The notes: generated by a model from the sequence alone, not told the origin. DNA of 48,189 bases from an uncultured Rhodospirillales bacterium (GCA_902763185.1 CACWQT010000012.1:1-48189); one strand, 5' to 3'. Counted from the first letter of the stretch, positions 34,052 to 43,351 are shown. Made by a program: numbers and translations.

Positions 34052-34078
34052 AATAATGCCCCAAAGTGGGGCATTATT
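34052..34078 (-). terminator. Terminator of the hydCBA operon
   Basis: A perfect 12-bp stem AATAATGCCCCA-aag-TGGGGCATTATT. The minus strand continues into TTTTT. It begins 13 nt after the hydA stop. Confidence 0.8.
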
Positions 34079-34090
34079 CTTTCGCTTATG

Positions 34091-35857
34091 TTATTTTTTG
34101 TATAACGGGCGTTTTTCATATTTGGTGTGCAACAGATGATGCGACTTCTTGCCGCCGGCCTCGCCCAAATAATCCTTATACAACTTTTGGATGGATTTAT
34201 TTTTGTGCGATAAGCGGTTATCTGCATTAACATCTTCGGTATTTAAGCCCTTAGAGCGAAGTTTACGAATCTCATCGTTGATACCCCACGGCTTATCAAA
34301 GGTTGCTCCCATAACGCGCGGTTGACCACCACCGGCAATACAACCGCCGGGGCATGCCATAACTTCAATAAAGTGATACGGCGGCTCTGTTCCCTCAGCT
34401 TTGGCTTTATTGATTTCTTCCATTACCGGCGCAACATTACCGATACCGTTGACAACAGCGATACGAACTTTGGTGCCTTTAATATCAATTTCGGCCACTT
34501 TAACTGCTTTTAGACCCTCAATCGGCTTAAAGTTAAGCGTATCCAATTCCTTTTTGGTGATGTAATAATATGCGGTTCTTAAGGCCGCGGTCATTACACC
34601 GCCGGTTACACCGAAAATAGTTGCGGCACCGGAGTATTCACCCAACGGATTATCCGCTTCTTCATCTTTAAGGTTCTTAAAGTTGATACCGGCAGCTTTA
34701 ATCATCTTTGCCAATTCGCGGGTTGTGATGACTTCATCAACGTCTTTGTAACCGGATGAATTCATGGTTTCATCGCGAATATTTTCCCATTTTTTGGCGG
34801 TGCAAGGCATTACCGAAACAACTTTAATCTTTGCCGGATCAACTTTTGCCTTTTCTGCCCAATAGGTTTTAACAATTGCGCCAACCATTTGGTGCGGTGA
34901 TTTGCAGGATGACAAGTTCGGGATATTCTCCGGATAATATTTTTCCAAATAATCCACCCATGCCGGACAGCATGAAGTAAACATCGGGAGATTGTCTTTT
35001 GCCGTGAAACGATGAACAAACTCGGTTGCTTCTTCAATAATCGTCAAGTCAGCACCGAAGTTGGTATCAAATACCTTTGTAAAGCCTAAACGACGAAGCG
35101 CGGCATAAATTTTGCCGGTCAAGTTAGAGCCAAACTTATAGCCAAATTCTTCACCCAATGCCACGCGCACGGCCGGAGCAATCTGAACCACAGTGGTATA
35201 CTCCTGATTGTGCAACAAATCAAATACCTTTTTGGTGTTATCATAATCAGTTATAGCACCGGTCGGACAATGCGCCGCACACTGGCCGCAGCGGATACAA
35301 GGCGAATCGCCTAACTTGGTATCATTAGCGCCGGTGATTTTGGTAGAAAAACCGCGGTGAAGATAGCTCAATGCCCAAACATTTTGCACGTTTTGACAGA
35401 TATTCACACATCTGCCGCAAACAATGCACTTGGTCGGATCTAAAACAATTGCTCCTGTTGTATCATCTTTTGGCTCGGGTGGAACAATTTTGATAATTTC
35501 GTTTTGGTCAATACCCATTTCGGCAGATAAATCCTGCAACTCACATTGACCGCTTCTGGTGCAGTTTAAGCAATCATTGGGGTGGTTGCTTAAAATCAAC
35601 TTCAAGACGGTTTTACGAATATCAGCAAGCTCAGCGTCATTGGTGATGATTTCCATACCTTCGGCAACCGGTGTGCAACAAGAACGCATAATTCTGCCGC
35701 CCACTTTAACGATACACATACCGCAACCTGCGCTCGGATCAACATCCGGATGTTTACACAAAGTCGGGATATTGATTTGTGCCTGACGCGCCGCGTCCAA
35801 AATACTGGTGCCGGCTTTGACTTCAAGTTCAATGTTATCAATCTTTAATTTTACCAT
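34091..35857 (-). CDS. hydA: NAD-linked [FeFe]-hydrogenase catalytic subunit HydA (HndD-like, group A)
   Basis: A protein of 588 residues with the full modular set. A plant-type 2Fe-2S domain has Cys34, Cys45, Cys48 and Cys60. A His-ligated 4Fe-4S motif follows (HPNDCLNCTRSGQC), then two ferredoxin clusters (CIVCGRCVNIC, CIRCGQCAAHC). The H-cluster domain has TSCCPAWVDYLEKYYPE, SVMPCTAKKWE and EVMACPGGCIAGGG, and the small-subunit tail ends the protein (IQKLYKDYLG). All H-cluster Cys, including the proton-transfer Cys, are present. It makes or oxidises H2 in the cytoplasm with HydB and HydC, encoded directly upstream. The maturases HydE, HydF and HydG are not in the window. Last gene of its operon. 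Confidence 0.96.
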   Translation of the reverse strand: MVKLKIDNIELEVKAGTSILDAARQAQINIPTLCKHPDVDPSAGCGMCIVKVGGRIMRSCCTPVAEGMEIITNDAELADIRKTVLKLILSNHPNDCLNCTRSGQCELQDLSAEMGIDQNEIIKIVPPEPKDDTTGAIVLDPTKCIVCGRCVNICQNVQNVWALSYLHRGFSTKITGANDTKLGDSPCIRCGQCAAHCPTGAITDYDNTKKVFDLLHNQEYTTVVQIAPAVRVALGEEFGYKFGSNLTGKIYAALRRLGFTKVFDTNFGADLTIIEEATEFVHRFTAKDNLPMFTSCCPAWVDYLEKYYPENIPNLSSCKSPHQMVGAIVKTYWAEKAKVDPAKIKVVSVMPCTAKKWENIRDETMNSSGYKDVDEVITTRELAKMIKAAGINFKNLKDEEADNPLGEYSGAATIFGVTGGVMTAALRTAYYYITKKELDTLNFKPIEGLKAVKVAEIDIKGTKVRIAVVNGIGNVAPVMEEINKAKAEGTEPPYHFIEVMACPGGCIAGGGQPRVMGATFDKPWGINDEIRKLRSKGLNTEDVNADNRLSHKNKSIQKLYKDYLGEAGGKKSHHLLHTKYEKRPLYKK

Positions 35858-35862
35858 TTGTC

Positions 35863-37542
35863 TTACTCCTTATCTTTACCGTCCAGTAATTTGTTAGTAT
35901 ATTCTTCTTCATAAAAACGAAGGGTGGATAATACCGGATTTGGCGCGGTTTGGCCTAAGCCGCAAAGCGAAGCTTTTTGCATAGCATGTGCAATTTTCTT
36001 CAGCTCTTCCAAATCTTTCTTTTTGCCCCTGCCCTTGTTGATTTTATCCAACAACAGTAACATTTGCTTACCACCAATCCGGCAAGGTGCGCATTTACCG
36101 CAGGACTCATCAACCGTAAAGTCTAAATAGAATTTAGCAAGCGCTACCATGTCTGACGAATCGTCAATCACAATCATACCGCCGGAGCCCATAATTGAAC
36201 CCAGTTTTTTAAGCTCTTCGTAACATACCGGCATATCCATATATTTTGCCGGTATCACGCCACCGGACGGACCACCGGTTTGCACGGCTTTCAATTTTTT
36301 ACCTTTGGTAACACCACCACCGATTTCGTTAACAATCTCGTTAATGGTGGTGCCCATCGGAACTTCAATCAAGCCGGAGTGTTCCACTTGGCCGGTTAAG
36401 GCAAATACTTTGGTACCTTTGGAAGTTGCCGTACCAAAAGATGAGAACCAATCTGCGCCTTTTAACAAAATCTTTGAAACGTTAGCTAATGTTTCAACGT
36501 TATTAACGCAAGACGGCTTGTCCCACAAACCTTTATTGGTCGGATACGGCGGTCTCGGGCGCGGTGTTCCGCGGGCGCCTTCAATGGAGTGAATAAGCGC
36601 TGTTTCTTCACCACAAACAAATGCACCGGCACCTAAGCGGATATCCATATTAAACGAGAAATTTGTTCCCATAATATTGTTACCCAAGAGACGATTTTTC
36701 TTACATGCTTGGATAGCTTTTTGTAAGCGTTCAACCGCCAAAGGATATTCTGCACGAACATAGAACCAACCGGAGGTTGCGCCAATCGCATAAGCGGCAA
36801 TCATCATACCTTCAATTACGGCGTGCGGATCACCTTCTAAGATTGAGCGGTCCATATATGCTCCAGGATCACCCTCATCACCATTACAAATGATGAATTT
36901 TTCATCAACGGTCGGCACTTTTGCGGCCAATTCCCATTTCATACCGGTTGAGAAACCACCACCGCCACGACCGCGCAAACCGGATTTTTTTATCTCGTCA
37001 ACGACTTCTGCCGGTGTCATGGTTTTCAAGGCTTTTTCTAACGCGAGGTAGCCGCCGCGTGCCATATATTCGGTGATATCTTCAGGATCAATATGTCCGG
37101 CATTTTTCAATACAACCTTTTCCTGTTTCTTAAAGAAAGGCAATTCCAAAGATAAAACATTTGCCTCTAAATCTTTATCCAAAGCAATTTTTCCTTTGGT
37201 TTGAAGACCGGGGATAACGTATTTTTCCATAATCGTGCGGGTGATGTCCGGGTTAACGCGCTTAAACAAGATGTCAGGCTTACCCTCAATTTCCACTCTA
37301 ATCAGCGGTCCGTGTGCGCACAACCCCATACAACCGGTCGAAACAATGCGAATGGTGTCAGTTAAATTCTTTTCTTTGATGATTTCGTTGATAAGTGCGA
37401 TTAAATCATCACTGCCGGAAGACTTACATCCTGTTGAGTGGCAACAGTAAATACTGCATTTGTATTTTTCTATCTCAGCAAGTTTATTCTTGGCGATTTC
37501 ATGAATATCGAATCTTTTGTTTATTTCTGCCATATCAACCAT
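35863..37542 (-). CDS. hydB: HydB/HndC-like flavoprotein subunit (NuoF-like) lacking the C-terminal ferredoxin domain
   Basis: A protein of 559 residues. An N-terminal thioredoxin-like 2Fe-2S domain (CCHSTGCKSSG and STGCMGLCAHGPL) is fused to the NuoF fold. The fold has the FMN/NAD(H) sites in GLRGRGGGGFSTGMKWELA and ICNGDEGDPGAYMDR, then the 4Fe-4S site ESCGKCAPCRIGGKQM. It ends soon after CGLGQTAPNPVLSTLRFYEEEY. HydB of T. maritima and many relatives carries a further two-4Fe-4S ferredoxin domain here; this protein does not. It oxidises NADH, or reduces NAD, through FMN and feeds HydA. The missing domain may mean a simple NADH-dependent rather than ferredoxin-bifurcating enzyme. AGGAGG sits about 8 nt before ATG 37542. 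Confidence 0.94.
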   Translation of the reverse strand: MVDMAEINKRFDIHEIAKNKLAEIEKYKCSIYCCHSTGCKSSGSDDLIALINEIIKEKNLTDTIRIVSTGCMGLCAHGPLIRVEIEGKPDILFKRVNPDITRTIMEKYVIPGLQTKGKIALDKDLEANVLSLELPFFKKQEKVVLKNAGHIDPEDITEYMARGGYLALEKALKTMTPAEVVDEIKKSGLRGRGGGGFSTGMKWELAAKVPTVDEKFIICNGDEGDPGAYMDRSILEGDPHAVIEGMMIAAYAIGATSGWFYVRAEYPLAVERLQKAIQACKKNRLLGNNIMGTNFSFNMDIRLGAGAFVCGEETALIHSIEGARGTPRPRPPYPTNKGLWDKPSCVNNVETLANVSKILLKGADWFSSFGTATSKGTKVFALTGQVEHSGLIEVPMGTTINEIVNEIGGGVTKGKKLKAVQTGGPSGGVIPAKYMDMPVCYEELKKLGSIMGSGGMIVIDDSSDMVALAKFYLDFTVDESCGKCAPCRIGGKQMLLLLDKINKGRGKKKDLEELKKIAHAMQKASLCGLGQTAPNPVLSTLRFYEEEYTNKLLDGKDKE

Positions 37543-37545
37543 GTC

Positions 37546-38022
37546 TTAAGCCTCCTTAAACTTTTCACGCCACTCGTTTAGTATTTCCGGCACTTGTTCC
37601 GGTGTCATACGACCATAGGTCTTGCCGTTTACGACGCAAACCGGCGCCAAACCGCAACAACCGACGCAACGCACTACTTGTAAATGGAAAAGGCCGTCTG
37701 CGGTGCTCTCGCCTTCTTTGATACCGAGTTCGGATTTAAACTTTTCTAAAACCTTGTCATTACCTTTTAAGAAGCAAGCTGTTCCGGTGCAAACCGAAAT
37801 CACTGCCTTACCGGGGGCAACCAACTTAAAGAAATTATAAAACGTCAGCACCTCATAAATACGTGCCAAAGGAATATCCATTGTTTCTGCCAATGACATT
37901 GCATCACTCCACTCTACATAGCCTTTTACGCCCTGTATTTCGTGTAATGCCATAATAAGCGAGCCGCGTTTTTTGCGCCATTTGTCGCCAACTTTACAGC
38001 CCAGACAAGGTTCTTGATCCAT
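37546..38022 (-). CDS. hydC: HydC/HndA-like thioredoxin-fold 2Fe-2S subunit (NuoE-like)
   Basis: A protein of 158 residues with the helical NuoE N-terminus (RGSLIMALHEIQGVKGYVEWSDAMSLAETMDIPLARIYEVLTFYNFF) and the 2Fe-2S site SVCTGTACFLKGN...VRCVGCCGLAPVCVV. It carries electrons within the HydABC complex. Start choice: GGGAG is 6 nt from ATG 38022 and abuts ATG 38028. The longer frame (ATG 38067 or TTG 38079) is ruled out because a TATAAT promoter box lies across it. An extra CLGC near the N-terminus, just after the start, is unusual. First gene of hydCBA, with a 3-nt gap to hydB. Confidence 0.93.
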   Translation of the reverse strand: MDQEPCLGCKVGDKWRKKRGSLIMALHEIQGVKGYVEWSDAMSLAETMDIPLARIYEVLTFYNFFKLVAPGKAVISVCTGTACFLKGNDKVLEKFKSELGIKEGESTADGLFHLQVVRCVGCCGLAPVCVVNGKTYGRMTPEQVPEILNEWREKFKEA

Positions 38023-38065
38023 TTTCATCTCCCGAAAATTTAAAGTTATATCAAATTGTTGGTTC

Positions 38066-38093
38066 ATTATAAGACGCAAATCTTACATTTCAA
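38066..38093 (-). promoter_or_regulatory. Promoter of the hydCBA operon
   Basis: Minus-strand TTGAAA (38088-38093), 16 nt spacer, TATAAT (38066-38071). The start is predicted near 38059, giving a leader of about 37 nt to ATG 38022. Confidence 0.7.
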
Positions 38094-38156
38094 TTAATTT
38101 TAATGAGTTGTAGAGAATTATTTTAAGTAAACTTTGGGTGAGGTGGGGCAAATTAT

Positions 38157-38663
38157 TTATTCGTTTTTATATAACACAAACGGATGTATCCAAGACATAT
38201 AAGGATCTCTGTGAGTAGATATAAGGGTTACCGTATTTTCTTTTTTGTGAATCTTGACTTTTTCTATATTTCTATAAACATAGCTTTCCCAATCATTAAA
38301 GTTGATATACTGATCGGCGATAATTTCCACATTTTTAAGCTCTAACTGCCCTGGATTTGAGCCAAAATCGAGACGGAATTTATAGATTTTTTCCTCCGGG
38401 ATAACAATTTCCAAATGCTTATCTTCAGGGGTTACGGATTTTTTTACCGATTTTTTCTCATTAAAATGCTCATTTTGTTCCGTTGTATAAAAAATCTGGA
38501 GATTAAAAGGTGCGGTCAACTCCCAATCCAACACAACGGTCAGAGGAGCTTTAGAATATGTTTTTTTTACTGGCCCAGGCGTTGTTAGCTTATTAGAAAC
38601 AACAACTCCTGCCAATAACAAAAGGGCTACACCAACTAAAACAAGTATTTTCTGTTTAAACAT
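38157..38663 (-). CDS. Membrane-anchored hypothetical protein in the polysaccharide region
   Basis: A protein of 168 residues with one N-terminal membrane segment (ILVLVGVALLLLAGVVVSNKL) and an extracytoplasmic beta-rich domain (LTVVLDWELTAPFNLQIFYTTEQNEHFNEKKS..., IYKFRLDFGSNPGQLELKNVEIIAD). This domain resembles the small beta-sandwich segments seen beside membrane glycosyltransferases, but I cannot name a family. It lies 31 nt after the FDxxWYL-repeat gene and shares its promoter. A role in surface glycan assembly is inferred from position. Confidence 0.65.
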   Translation of the reverse strand: MFKQKILVLVGVALLLLAGVVVSNKLTTPGPVKKTYSKAPLTVVLDWELTAPFNLQIFYTTEQNEHFNEKKSVKKSVTPEDKHLEIVIPEEKIYKFRLDFGSNPGQLELKNVEIIADQYINFNDWESYVYRNIEKVKIHKKENTVTLISTHRDPYMSWIHPFVLYKNE

Positions 38664-38694
38664 ATTTTTTTATACTTTCTTCCTCATTATTTAT

Positions 38695-39156
38695 TTACTT
38701 CATATTTTCCAATGCTTTGATTTCAGCTTTTAATCTTTCATATTCTTCTTGCACACGGATTGGATATTCTAGCACATAGCGTATTCTATCAAAAAAAGTT
38801 TCCTTCTCCGCAAGTGCCGCTCTACCTTTAACTGATGTATAAACATATCCTTTTTTTTGACCTTCTTGTAGATAATGCAATAGCGGATTAATACCTAATG
38901 CGGCAACATCTGGATAACTACTGAGATACTCGTTATTATTAAATAGGGGACTGGGATTGCGTCCCTCTTTGAAGCCGATTTTGTAATAATGCTTAGCAGC
39001 GCCAATTTTGCTCTTTTTAACATCCGGATTTTTTGCCAGATACCATTTTTTATCAAAAAGAGGCGAACTCTCTATCAGCGCAATATTATACTTCTCCTGA
39101 TACTTTTGTTCGCTTATGATATGCGCCATTTTTTTTAATTTTAATACCGATTGCAT
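38695..39156 (-). CDS. Stand-alone 'FDxxWYLxxNPDV' repeat protein
   Basis: A protein of 153 residues built around two copies of a roughly 40-residue module: LFDKKWYLAKNPDVKKSKIGAAKHYYKIGFKEGRNPSP, then LFNNNEYLSSYPDVAALGINPLLHYLQEGQKKGY. The same module occurs twice at the N-terminus of the 995-residue glycosyltransferase encoded at 39358-42345 and is common in alphaproteobacterial glycosyltransferases. A coiled-coil tail ends the protein (RVQEEYERLKAEIKALENMK). It has no enzyme domain, so it may be an adaptor or a fragment of a former fusion. ATG 39156 has AAAGGA 7 nt upstream. Confidence 0.75.
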   Translation of the reverse strand: MQSVLKLKKMAHIISEQKYQEKYNIALIESSPLFDKKWYLAKNPDVKKSKIGAAKHYYKIGFKEGRNPSPLFNNNEYLSSYPDVAALGINPLLHYLQEGQKKGYVYTSVKGRAALAEKETFFDRIRYVLEYPIRVQEEYERLKAEIKALENMK

Positions 39157-39229
39157 CAAATGTTCCTTTGTCTTTTTTTATATACAACAACATTTTCCAA
39201 AAGTAATAACTTACGAAATTGCAGTTTGG

Positions 39230-39257
39230 ATTATAGTTTTTAAAATGACTTTGTCAA
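39230..39257 (-). promoter_or_regulatory. Promoter of the repeat-protein gene pair
   Basis: Minus-strand TTGACA (39252-39257), 16 nt spacer, TATAAT (39230-39235), about 75 nt before ATG 39156. Confidence 0.7.
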
Positions 39258-39357
39258 GGATTTAAAAGCTGTCTGATGGCTTAGAACATGCCCCCTCTAA
39301 TATATATGTATAAATAAAAGTAAAATTAAGATGCATACTGCTGTTAGATAGAAAATT

Positions 39358-42345
39358 TTATAATGTAATATCTGGTGGCAAATACTCGGAGAGGTCTTGT
39401 TTTATCAGAGGCATCGGATTAGTGAGATGATTTTCAACAACATACTTTTCTCTGAACCCTTTCCAACGTTTCATAAAAAGCGGGGTGTTTTGGGCAATCA
39501 GATACTCTCTTTGTTTTTCACCAAATGATGCTTGTCGCTTGTGATAGACATATAAATCGTGTATCAGCACATTTTGCCAACCGTTTTTTAGTGCGCGATA
39601 AGAATAATCAATCTCTTCATGATAGCCTTTTCCGTATTTTTCTTCCAAATAGCCCTGTTTTTTGATAACCTCTTTTCTGATGCAAAAGCAAAATCCTTCT
39701 GCTGCCGGAATACGCGGATAAGAGGGGCCATGATAATTCAGAATAATCTTATTCATATCTTCTACGGTTTTATGGGGTGGCAGAGGAATACAATATTCCA
39801 ATGTGTTCGAGCCTATGGGGGATGCCACACCAAATTTGGAATTTGTGATAAAACACCGCAAGATCTTTTCACAAAAGCCTTGAGGAATTTCAGTATCACT
39901 GTTTAGTAAGCAAACAATATCTCCGGTGGCCATTTTCATACCGCGATTACAGGTCTTGATAAAGCCTAAATTCTCTTGATTCTCCAACAAAGTAAAACGC
40001 TTATCTTTCTGACACCACTCTTTGAGGTATTGTTTGGTGTCATTTTTAGAGCAGTCATCAATCAGCAACACATTGCCTAAAGAAAAATTGAAATTCTTTG
40101 CCAAACTTTGGAGCAAAATTTTAACATCATCCAAAGCATTATATACGGGAACAACAACAGAAACTGTTTTGATGGTCTGATAATGATGTTTTTTACAGAG
40201 ATATTGATAATTTTCCACCCAATTTTCGCTGTTAGATATTCGCACTCTATTATTGGCATCATTGTATATTAACATAGGCTCTTTTAAGAAATACGGCGTA
40301 TATTTGTTAGTATATCTGATAATCAGTTCCCAATCCACTAAGCGTGTCATATTTTCATCAAAACCACCCAATTCTTTATAAACGGAATTGTGATGAACAA
40401 ACATACCTAAATCGATATAATTACCTTCCATTAGCTGTTGCCGCTCATAAGGCTTACCTAAGATATGCCGCGAAAGCATTTTAATGCCTTGGGAATAAAA
40501 TGTTTTTTGTTGCGGGTATTTTTTGATTAATCGCGCAAATGTTTCCAAATAATGTGGATAGATAATATTATCACTATCTAAATAGGCAATCCACTCATTT
40601 GCGGCATGTTCTAAACCGCAGTTACGCGCACGGCAAACACCAGCTTTTTCCTGACAGTAATATTTTATTTTTCCATTCTTAATTTCTTTGGCATATTTTT
40701 GTTGCAGATATTGTGATGTGCCATCTGTAGAACCGTCATCAACAATTATCAGTTCGAAATTTTGGTAAGCCTGATTTAAGGCTGACCGAATTGCCGTATC
40801 TATGATATTTTTACGATTAAAGGTTGGCATAATGATTGAAAAAGAGATATTTTTGAAGGGGATTTTATATTTTTCTAGCAATGAGCCAAGTTTAGGACGG
40901 ATGTTCTTGATACAATCAATAGTATTATTAATCCCTTCATAGTTACAATAAAGATTTTCATTAAAGGTTTGGGCTTTAATCAAAGGGCTTTTTTGCGCTA
41001 TCAAATATCTTGGAAAATACAAAAGATTATTCTTAAATAGGTAAGGATACTCAAGACAACCTTCTTTGTATGGAATGTAACTTCGGAACGAGAAACCTGC
41101 CTTTTGTAATGTATTGGCCAGTCTTGTTTCATATTTCAGCATCAACGACCAATTGCTTTTTTCTTTTTCGATTGCTATCATAAACTTGTCAAAAGCCGAT
41201 GAAGTAAACACTTGCCTTTTAAAAAACAGAAAATAACTTTGCAAATGAATTTTTGTCGCTTTGCTTTTATAAGCGGTTATACCCCAAAAATCCGCTTTTT
41301 GGGCCGACATGGATTTAAGCATCTCAGTCAAAGGATAAACCGGTCCATAACAACTGTCATTACAGAAAAGCAATTCTGTTGTTTTTTTCAGTAACCCTTT
41401 GTTTTTTGCCCATAAATAGCCTCTTTTATACGAACCGAACTCGCCTTCATCGTGTCTTAAGAAAGCACAAAATGATACCAAATTCTTCAGCTTCTTAATT
41501 TCTGAAGCATAAATAGGGGTATCTGAGATATAAACAATCGTTTCTGCAACTTTGCGTAACTCTTTGAGATAATACATTGTTGTTTCCGGAATTTTACCGT
41601 CTGAAGAAAATGCTGCGAAGATTACCGTTCTGCCGCCATTGCTTTTTTTGATGAACTGTTTAGCAGTTTCTATTGTTTTAAGCGGAAAACTATCTTTTTT
41701 ATACGCAGCCGACAACTTATGTCTCAGATAGTGGACAAGCGGACACATCTGATTTGTCGTTTTATCAAGATTTAAGTTTTGATATTCGTCTGTATTAAAT
41801 GCCAAACTGGGATTTTGACCATTTTTCCACCCAAAGCACAAGTAATATTCAAGAGGATTATTTTGTTTAGCCACATCTGGATATTTTTTAAGATACCATT
41901 TTTTATCAAACAACTTAGATTTGGCAACAAGTATGTAATCTTCTGACGCACCTAAATAAATTAATTTATCCTTGATTTTTAACAATGTCTTTAGGATGTG
42001 GTGCAAAAACTCTTTTTTAGAATGTTTCGGTTTGAAATATTTTTTATGTTCAAGAAGATAGTGAAACAACGGGCTCCAATTCTTTGATTTAAGCTCAGGA
42101 ATTTCTCTAAAATACGCTTTACCATCAAAGTTTTCGTTGGGATCTTTGTCTTCTTTCCACCCATATAGGACATAGTGCTCTATGGCGGAAAGCCCCTTTT
42201 CTTTTGCCTCCGGATACATTTCAAAATACCAATCTTCATCAAACAGACCGGATTGCCTAATCATCTCAATTTGTCTTTTGAAGTCATACGTTTTTTTGTC
42301 AATCAGATGAAAAAATCTTAATATTTTTAATAATTTTAATTTCAT
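39358..42345 (-). CDS. Multidomain glycosyltransferase: FDxxWYL repeats, RgpF-like domain, two GT2 domains
   Basis: A protein of 995 residues. Residues about 30-215 hold two FDxxWY...YPxx / HYxxxGW repeats. Residues about 235-440 match the rhamnan synthesis F (RgpF) family (FAAFSSDGKIPETTMYYLKEL..., ELLFCNDSCYGPVYPL, HLQSYFLFFKRQVF). A first GT2 domain from about 500 has SIIMPTFNRKN and a YLDSDNIIYP site. A second from about 728 has VVVPVYNALDD, LLIDDCSKND and LLNSDTEIP. It is probably a processive or multi-linkage enzyme building rhamnose-type or other surface polysaccharide at the inner membrane. It follows the RgpF-like gene by 14 nt. AGGGG is 6 nt from the ATG. Confidence 0.87.
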   Translation of the reverse strand: MKLKLLKILRFFHLIDKKTYDFKRQIEMIRQSGLFDEDWYFEMYPEAKEKGLSAIEHYVLYGWKEDKDPNENFDGKAYFREIPELKSKNWSPLFHYLLEHKKYFKPKHSKKEFLHHILKTLLKIKDKLIYLGASEDYILVAKSKLFDKKWYLKKYPDVAKQNNPLEYYLCFGWKNGQNPSLAFNTDEYQNLNLDKTTNQMCPLVHYLRHKLSAAYKKDSFPLKTIETAKQFIKKSNGGRTVIFAAFSSDGKIPETTMYYLKELRKVAETIVYISDTPIYASEIKKLKNLVSFCAFLRHDEGEFGSYKRGYLWAKNKGLLKKTTELLFCNDSCYGPVYPLTEMLKSMSAQKADFWGITAYKSKATKIHLQSYFLFFKRQVFTSSAFDKFMIAIEKEKSNWSLMLKYETRLANTLQKAGFSFRSYIPYKEGCLEYPYLFKNNLLYFPRYLIAQKSPLIKAQTFNENLYCNYEGINNTIDCIKNIRPKLGSLLEKYKIPFKNISFSIIMPTFNRKNIIDTAIRSALNQAYQNFELIIVDDGSTDGTSQYLQQKYAKEIKNGKIKYYCQEKAGVCRARNCGLEHAANEWIAYLDSDNIIYPHYLETFARLIKKYPQQKTFYSQGIKMLSRHILGKPYERQQLMEGNYIDLGMFVHHNSVYKELGGFDENMTRLVDWELIIRYTNKYTPYFLKEPMLIYNDANNRVRISNSENWVENYQYLCKKHHYQTIKTVSVVVPVYNALDDVKILLQSLAKNFNFSLGNVLLIDDCSKNDTKQYLKEWCQKDKRFTLLENQENLGFIKTCNRGMKMATGDIVCLLNSDTEIPQGFCEKILRCFITNSKFGVASPIGSNTLEYCIPLPPHKTVEDMNKIILNYHGPSYPRIPAAEGFCFCIRKEVIKKQGYLEEKYGKGYHEEIDYSYRALKNGWQNVLIHDLYVYHKRQASFGEKQREYLIAQNTPLFMKRWKGFREKYVVENHLTNPMPLIKQDLSEYLPPDITL

Positions 42346-42359
42346 TTTAACCCCTGAAA

Positions 42360-43202
42360 TTAATTCACCAGCTTGGAATATACTGGGATTTTCAAAATTT
42401 TAATGAGATGGTGACCGGAAGCGGTGATTTTCTTTTGAAATAAAAATCGCTTAATGACAACGAGGCGGAAACGTAACCCATAGCCATTATGCCGGATTTC
42501 ACGAATTGTATAGCCTCGCGCCTCCACCAGAACACCAATGACACGCTCTATTATATGCGCCAAAGTGCCTTCTTTCACATTGCCGTCCGTAGTAGAAAAA
42601 TCGTTAATTTTATAATGCAATAAAGGCTCTAAACATTTGGCTCTGACTAAATACATTGAGCCGGCAACAAAAGATAGTTTTGTAACTGGAGAAAAATTAA
42701 GCTTTTCTAATTCAGCATTGATTTGGGGTAATAATTTATTATAATCCCTTGACGCAGAAGTGATGCAATATTTAGAACCTACCATGCCAACGGTTGAATT
42801 GCTTTCTAAAATCTTTAAATTTGTTTGCAGGCGTTCTTTGTTTGCTAATTGACTATCCCACAGCACCCTGCCCCACAAGGCATTATCAAACCGATTACCG
42901 TTTAGGAGTGTATAGTTTTTGCTGGTTTTACCTTTTGTATGCAGCTTTAAGATATATTCATAGTCGTCTAAGTTTATATGATGTAAAAAATCAATAAACG
43001 GACCAATGTCATACCCAAGATTTGGAACATTCCAAATTTTTGCCGTTGGATAGGCTGATTTTATGGCAGAAAGACTGTCTGTTGGAGCAGTTGTGGTTAC
43101 AAACAAATCATAATCTGCATCTTCTAAATTCTTTAAATAACATAATATCTGTGGCAACTGGTCAACATAGTGGATATGTAAGTGCACTGCCATTTTTTTC
43201 AT
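42360..43202 (-). CDS. RgpF-like (rhamnan synthesis protein F family) glycosyltransferase
   Basis: A protein of 280 residues: AVHLHIHYVDQLPQILCYLKNL at the start, WNVPNLGYDIGPFIDFL and ILKLHTKGKTSKN in the middle, FVAGSMYLVRAKCLEPLL later. These are the landmarks of the RgpF C-terminal family, found in rhamnose-rich and O-antigen polysaccharide loci. It probably adds sugars to a lipid-linked glycan on the cytoplasmic side. It is the first gene of the two-gene operon with the 995-residue glycosyltransferase and is divergent from the STAS operon. GGAG lies 10 nt before the start. Confidence 0.82.
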   Translation of the reverse strand: MKKMAVHLHIHYVDQLPQILCYLKNLEDADYDLFVTTTAPTDSLSAIKSAYPTAKIWNVPNLGYDIGPFIDFLHHINLDDYEYILKLHTKGKTSKNYTLLNGNRFDNALWGRVLWDSQLANKERLQTNLKILESNSTVGMVGSKYCITSASRDYNKLLPQINAELEKLNFSPVTKLSFVAGSMYLVRAKCLEPLLHYKINDFSTTDGNVKEGTLAHIIERVIGVLVEARGYTIREIRHNGYGLRFRLVVIKRFLFQKKITASGHHLIKILKIPVYSKLVN

Positions 43203-43249
43203 GTTACACTTTCTCCGGTTGTAAATTCTCTATATTTTATATGTCAGGG

Positions 43250-43277
43250 ATTTTACAAACTATATTTTTAGAGTCAA
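43250..43277 (-). promoter_or_regulatory. Promoter of the RgpF-like / multidomain glycosyltransferase operon
   Basis: Minus-strand TTGACT (43272-43277), 16 nt spacer, TAAAAT (43250-43255). Confidence 0.5.
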
Positions 43278-43322
43278 TCTGTTTTTTATATTAACTTCTT
43301 TTTTAATAATTTTAAAATATTA

Positions 43323-43351
43323 TTCACATATTAAGATTTGAAGTATATTTT
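43323..43351 (+). promoter_or_regulatory. Possible promoter of the STAS-phosphatase operon
   Basis: TTCACA (43323-43328), 17 nt spacer, TATTTT (43346-43351). The region is very AT-rich, so chance matches are likely. Confidence 0.35.

Noticed and set aside
30887..38022. NuoEFG of respiratory complex I
   Set aside because: The large subunits carry H-cluster loops (TSCCP, MPCxxK, ACPGGC) and no other nuo genes are present, so these are hydrogenases.
38023..38079. Longer N-terminus for hydC
   Set aside because: The region holds the promoter's TATAAT box, so it is not transcribed into the message.
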